Positions 5,650 through 6,026 of a DNA stretch of 6,026 nt are shown here, in pieces (the first letter of the stretch is position 1; the number at the start of each line of letters is the position of its first letter). The DNA is taken from NCBI GenBank assembly GCA_046757205.1, contig JBHHXR010000208.1:1-6026 (forward strand), given 5' to 3'. This DNA is from JBHHXR01 sp046757205. Lineage in GTDB: Bacteria; Pseudomonadota; Alphaproteobacteria; Rhodobacterales; Rhodobacteraceae. The notes under the pieces are model-generated. The model was given only the letters and a program-made list of their open reading frames with translations, had not been told where the DNA came from and did no database searches. The position numbers were made by a program, and so were the translations under genes.

Positions 5650-6026
5650 CAGATGATCCCCAGCAGATGACGTGCGCCGTAGACGGAAACCGCGCCGCCG
5701 AACAGGTAGAACGCCGTCGCCGATATCGACCGGAGCGACAGCCGCGATATCCCGCACACGCCATGCCCCGACGTGCAGCCGTTGCCGATCCGCGTTCCGA
5801 CACCGACCAGAAGCCCGGCGGCCACCAGTATCGGAATCGAGCCCGTCAGGTGGGTGGGCGGCGCGTTCCAGATCAGTGCCGCCAGCGCCGGCGCCCCGAC
5901 CAGCCCTGCGAGAAACGCCGCGCGCTCCGGCACCGATCCCCTGGCCGAACCATCGACCAGACCGCCGAGAATGCCGCTCACGCCCATGATCCGGCCGTTC
6001 ACCAAGAGAAACAGCGCCGCGGCGAG
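5649..6026 (-). CDS. YeeE/YedE family sulfur-transport protein, first half (PmpA-like), 5' end outside window
   Basis: Partial gene. The reading frame is open to the window edge, so the TTG at 6005 is not the likely start: the codons upstream of it continue the family's hydrophobic N-terminus (LAAALFLLVNGRIMGVSGILGG). The visible 125 residues hold about four membrane segments (roughly fragment residues 1-22, 36-54, 63-79 and 100-120) and the signature GNGCTSGHGVCG at fragment residues 81-92, with two cysteines (C84, C91). This signature is typical of the short YeeE/YedE proteins that work in pairs. In the related single-chain thiosulfate importer TsuA (YeeE), conserved cysteines line the substrate path. 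Full-length relatives have about 140 residues, so only some 15-20 are missing. The stop codon shares one base with the start of the next gene (TGATG), implying translational coupling and a two-subunit transporter. The exact substrate (thiosulfate or another sulfur species) cannot be read from the sequence. Confidence 0.93.
   Translation of the reverse strand, partial: LAAALFLLVNGRIMGVSGILGGLVDGSARGSVPERAAFLAGLVGAPALAALIWNAPPTHLTGSIPILVAAGLLVGVGTRIGNGCTSGHGVCGISRLSLRSISATAFYLFGGAVSVYGARHLLGII

Noticed and set aside
5650..5757. N-terminal extension of the DUF6691 protein to 5757
   Set aside because: It would lie wholly inside the preceding YeeE/YedE gene and adds a non-family, Arg-rich stretch. 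The TGATG junction gives the natural start.
1..6026. tRNA/rRNA genes, CRISPR arrays, insertion sequences or phage genes
   Set aside because: No spaced direct repeats, tRNA-like cloverleaf, transposase motif or terminal inverted repeats were seen. Nearly all of the sequence is accounted for by coding regions.

Overview
The window is very GC-rich with densely packed genes, and every supported gene lies on the minus strand. Read in the direction of transcription (high to low coordinates), the order is: a YeeE/YedE sulfur-transporter half that runs off the right edge; a second YeeE/YedE-type half (DUF6691 type); an 82-base gap holding a GC palindrome and the only AT-richer patch; a secreted lytic transglycosylase; flhA; fliR; flhB; and a small basic coiled-coil protein ending 20 bases from the left edge. 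The gene order flhA-fliR-flhB, the transglycosylase in front of it and the sequence style point to an alphaproteobacterium, most likely of the Rhodobacterales (Rhodobacter/Roseobacter-like). This is an inference from gene content, not a database match.

Right part (5227-6026): two short membrane proteins sharing a TGATG stop/start junction. They form a split YeeE/YedE transporter (PmpA/PmpB-like) with the family's conserved cysteine motifs, and probably import a small sulfur species. They have no evident link to motility.

Middle gap (5145-5226): end of the sulfur-transport pair and probable start of the flagellar transcription unit. It has a 14-base perfect palindrome, a short tandem repeat and an imperfect dyad. 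No convincing promoter consensus is visible.

Left part (20-5144): a tightly coupled flagellar unit. The transglycosylase probably opens peptidoglycan for the rod. FlhA, FliR and FlhB are three of the five integral membrane components of the flagellar type III export gate. FlhA to FliR is a GTGA overlap, FliR to FlhB an ATGA overlap, and the last gene starts inside the end of flhB. FliP, FliQ and the FliH/FliI ATPase are not in the window.

I see no wholly new system. The points worth a second look are an NPAH instead of NPTH autocleavage motif in FlhB, the unnamed coiled-coil protein behind flhB (possibly filling a FliJ-like role), and the flagellum-linked transglycosylase.
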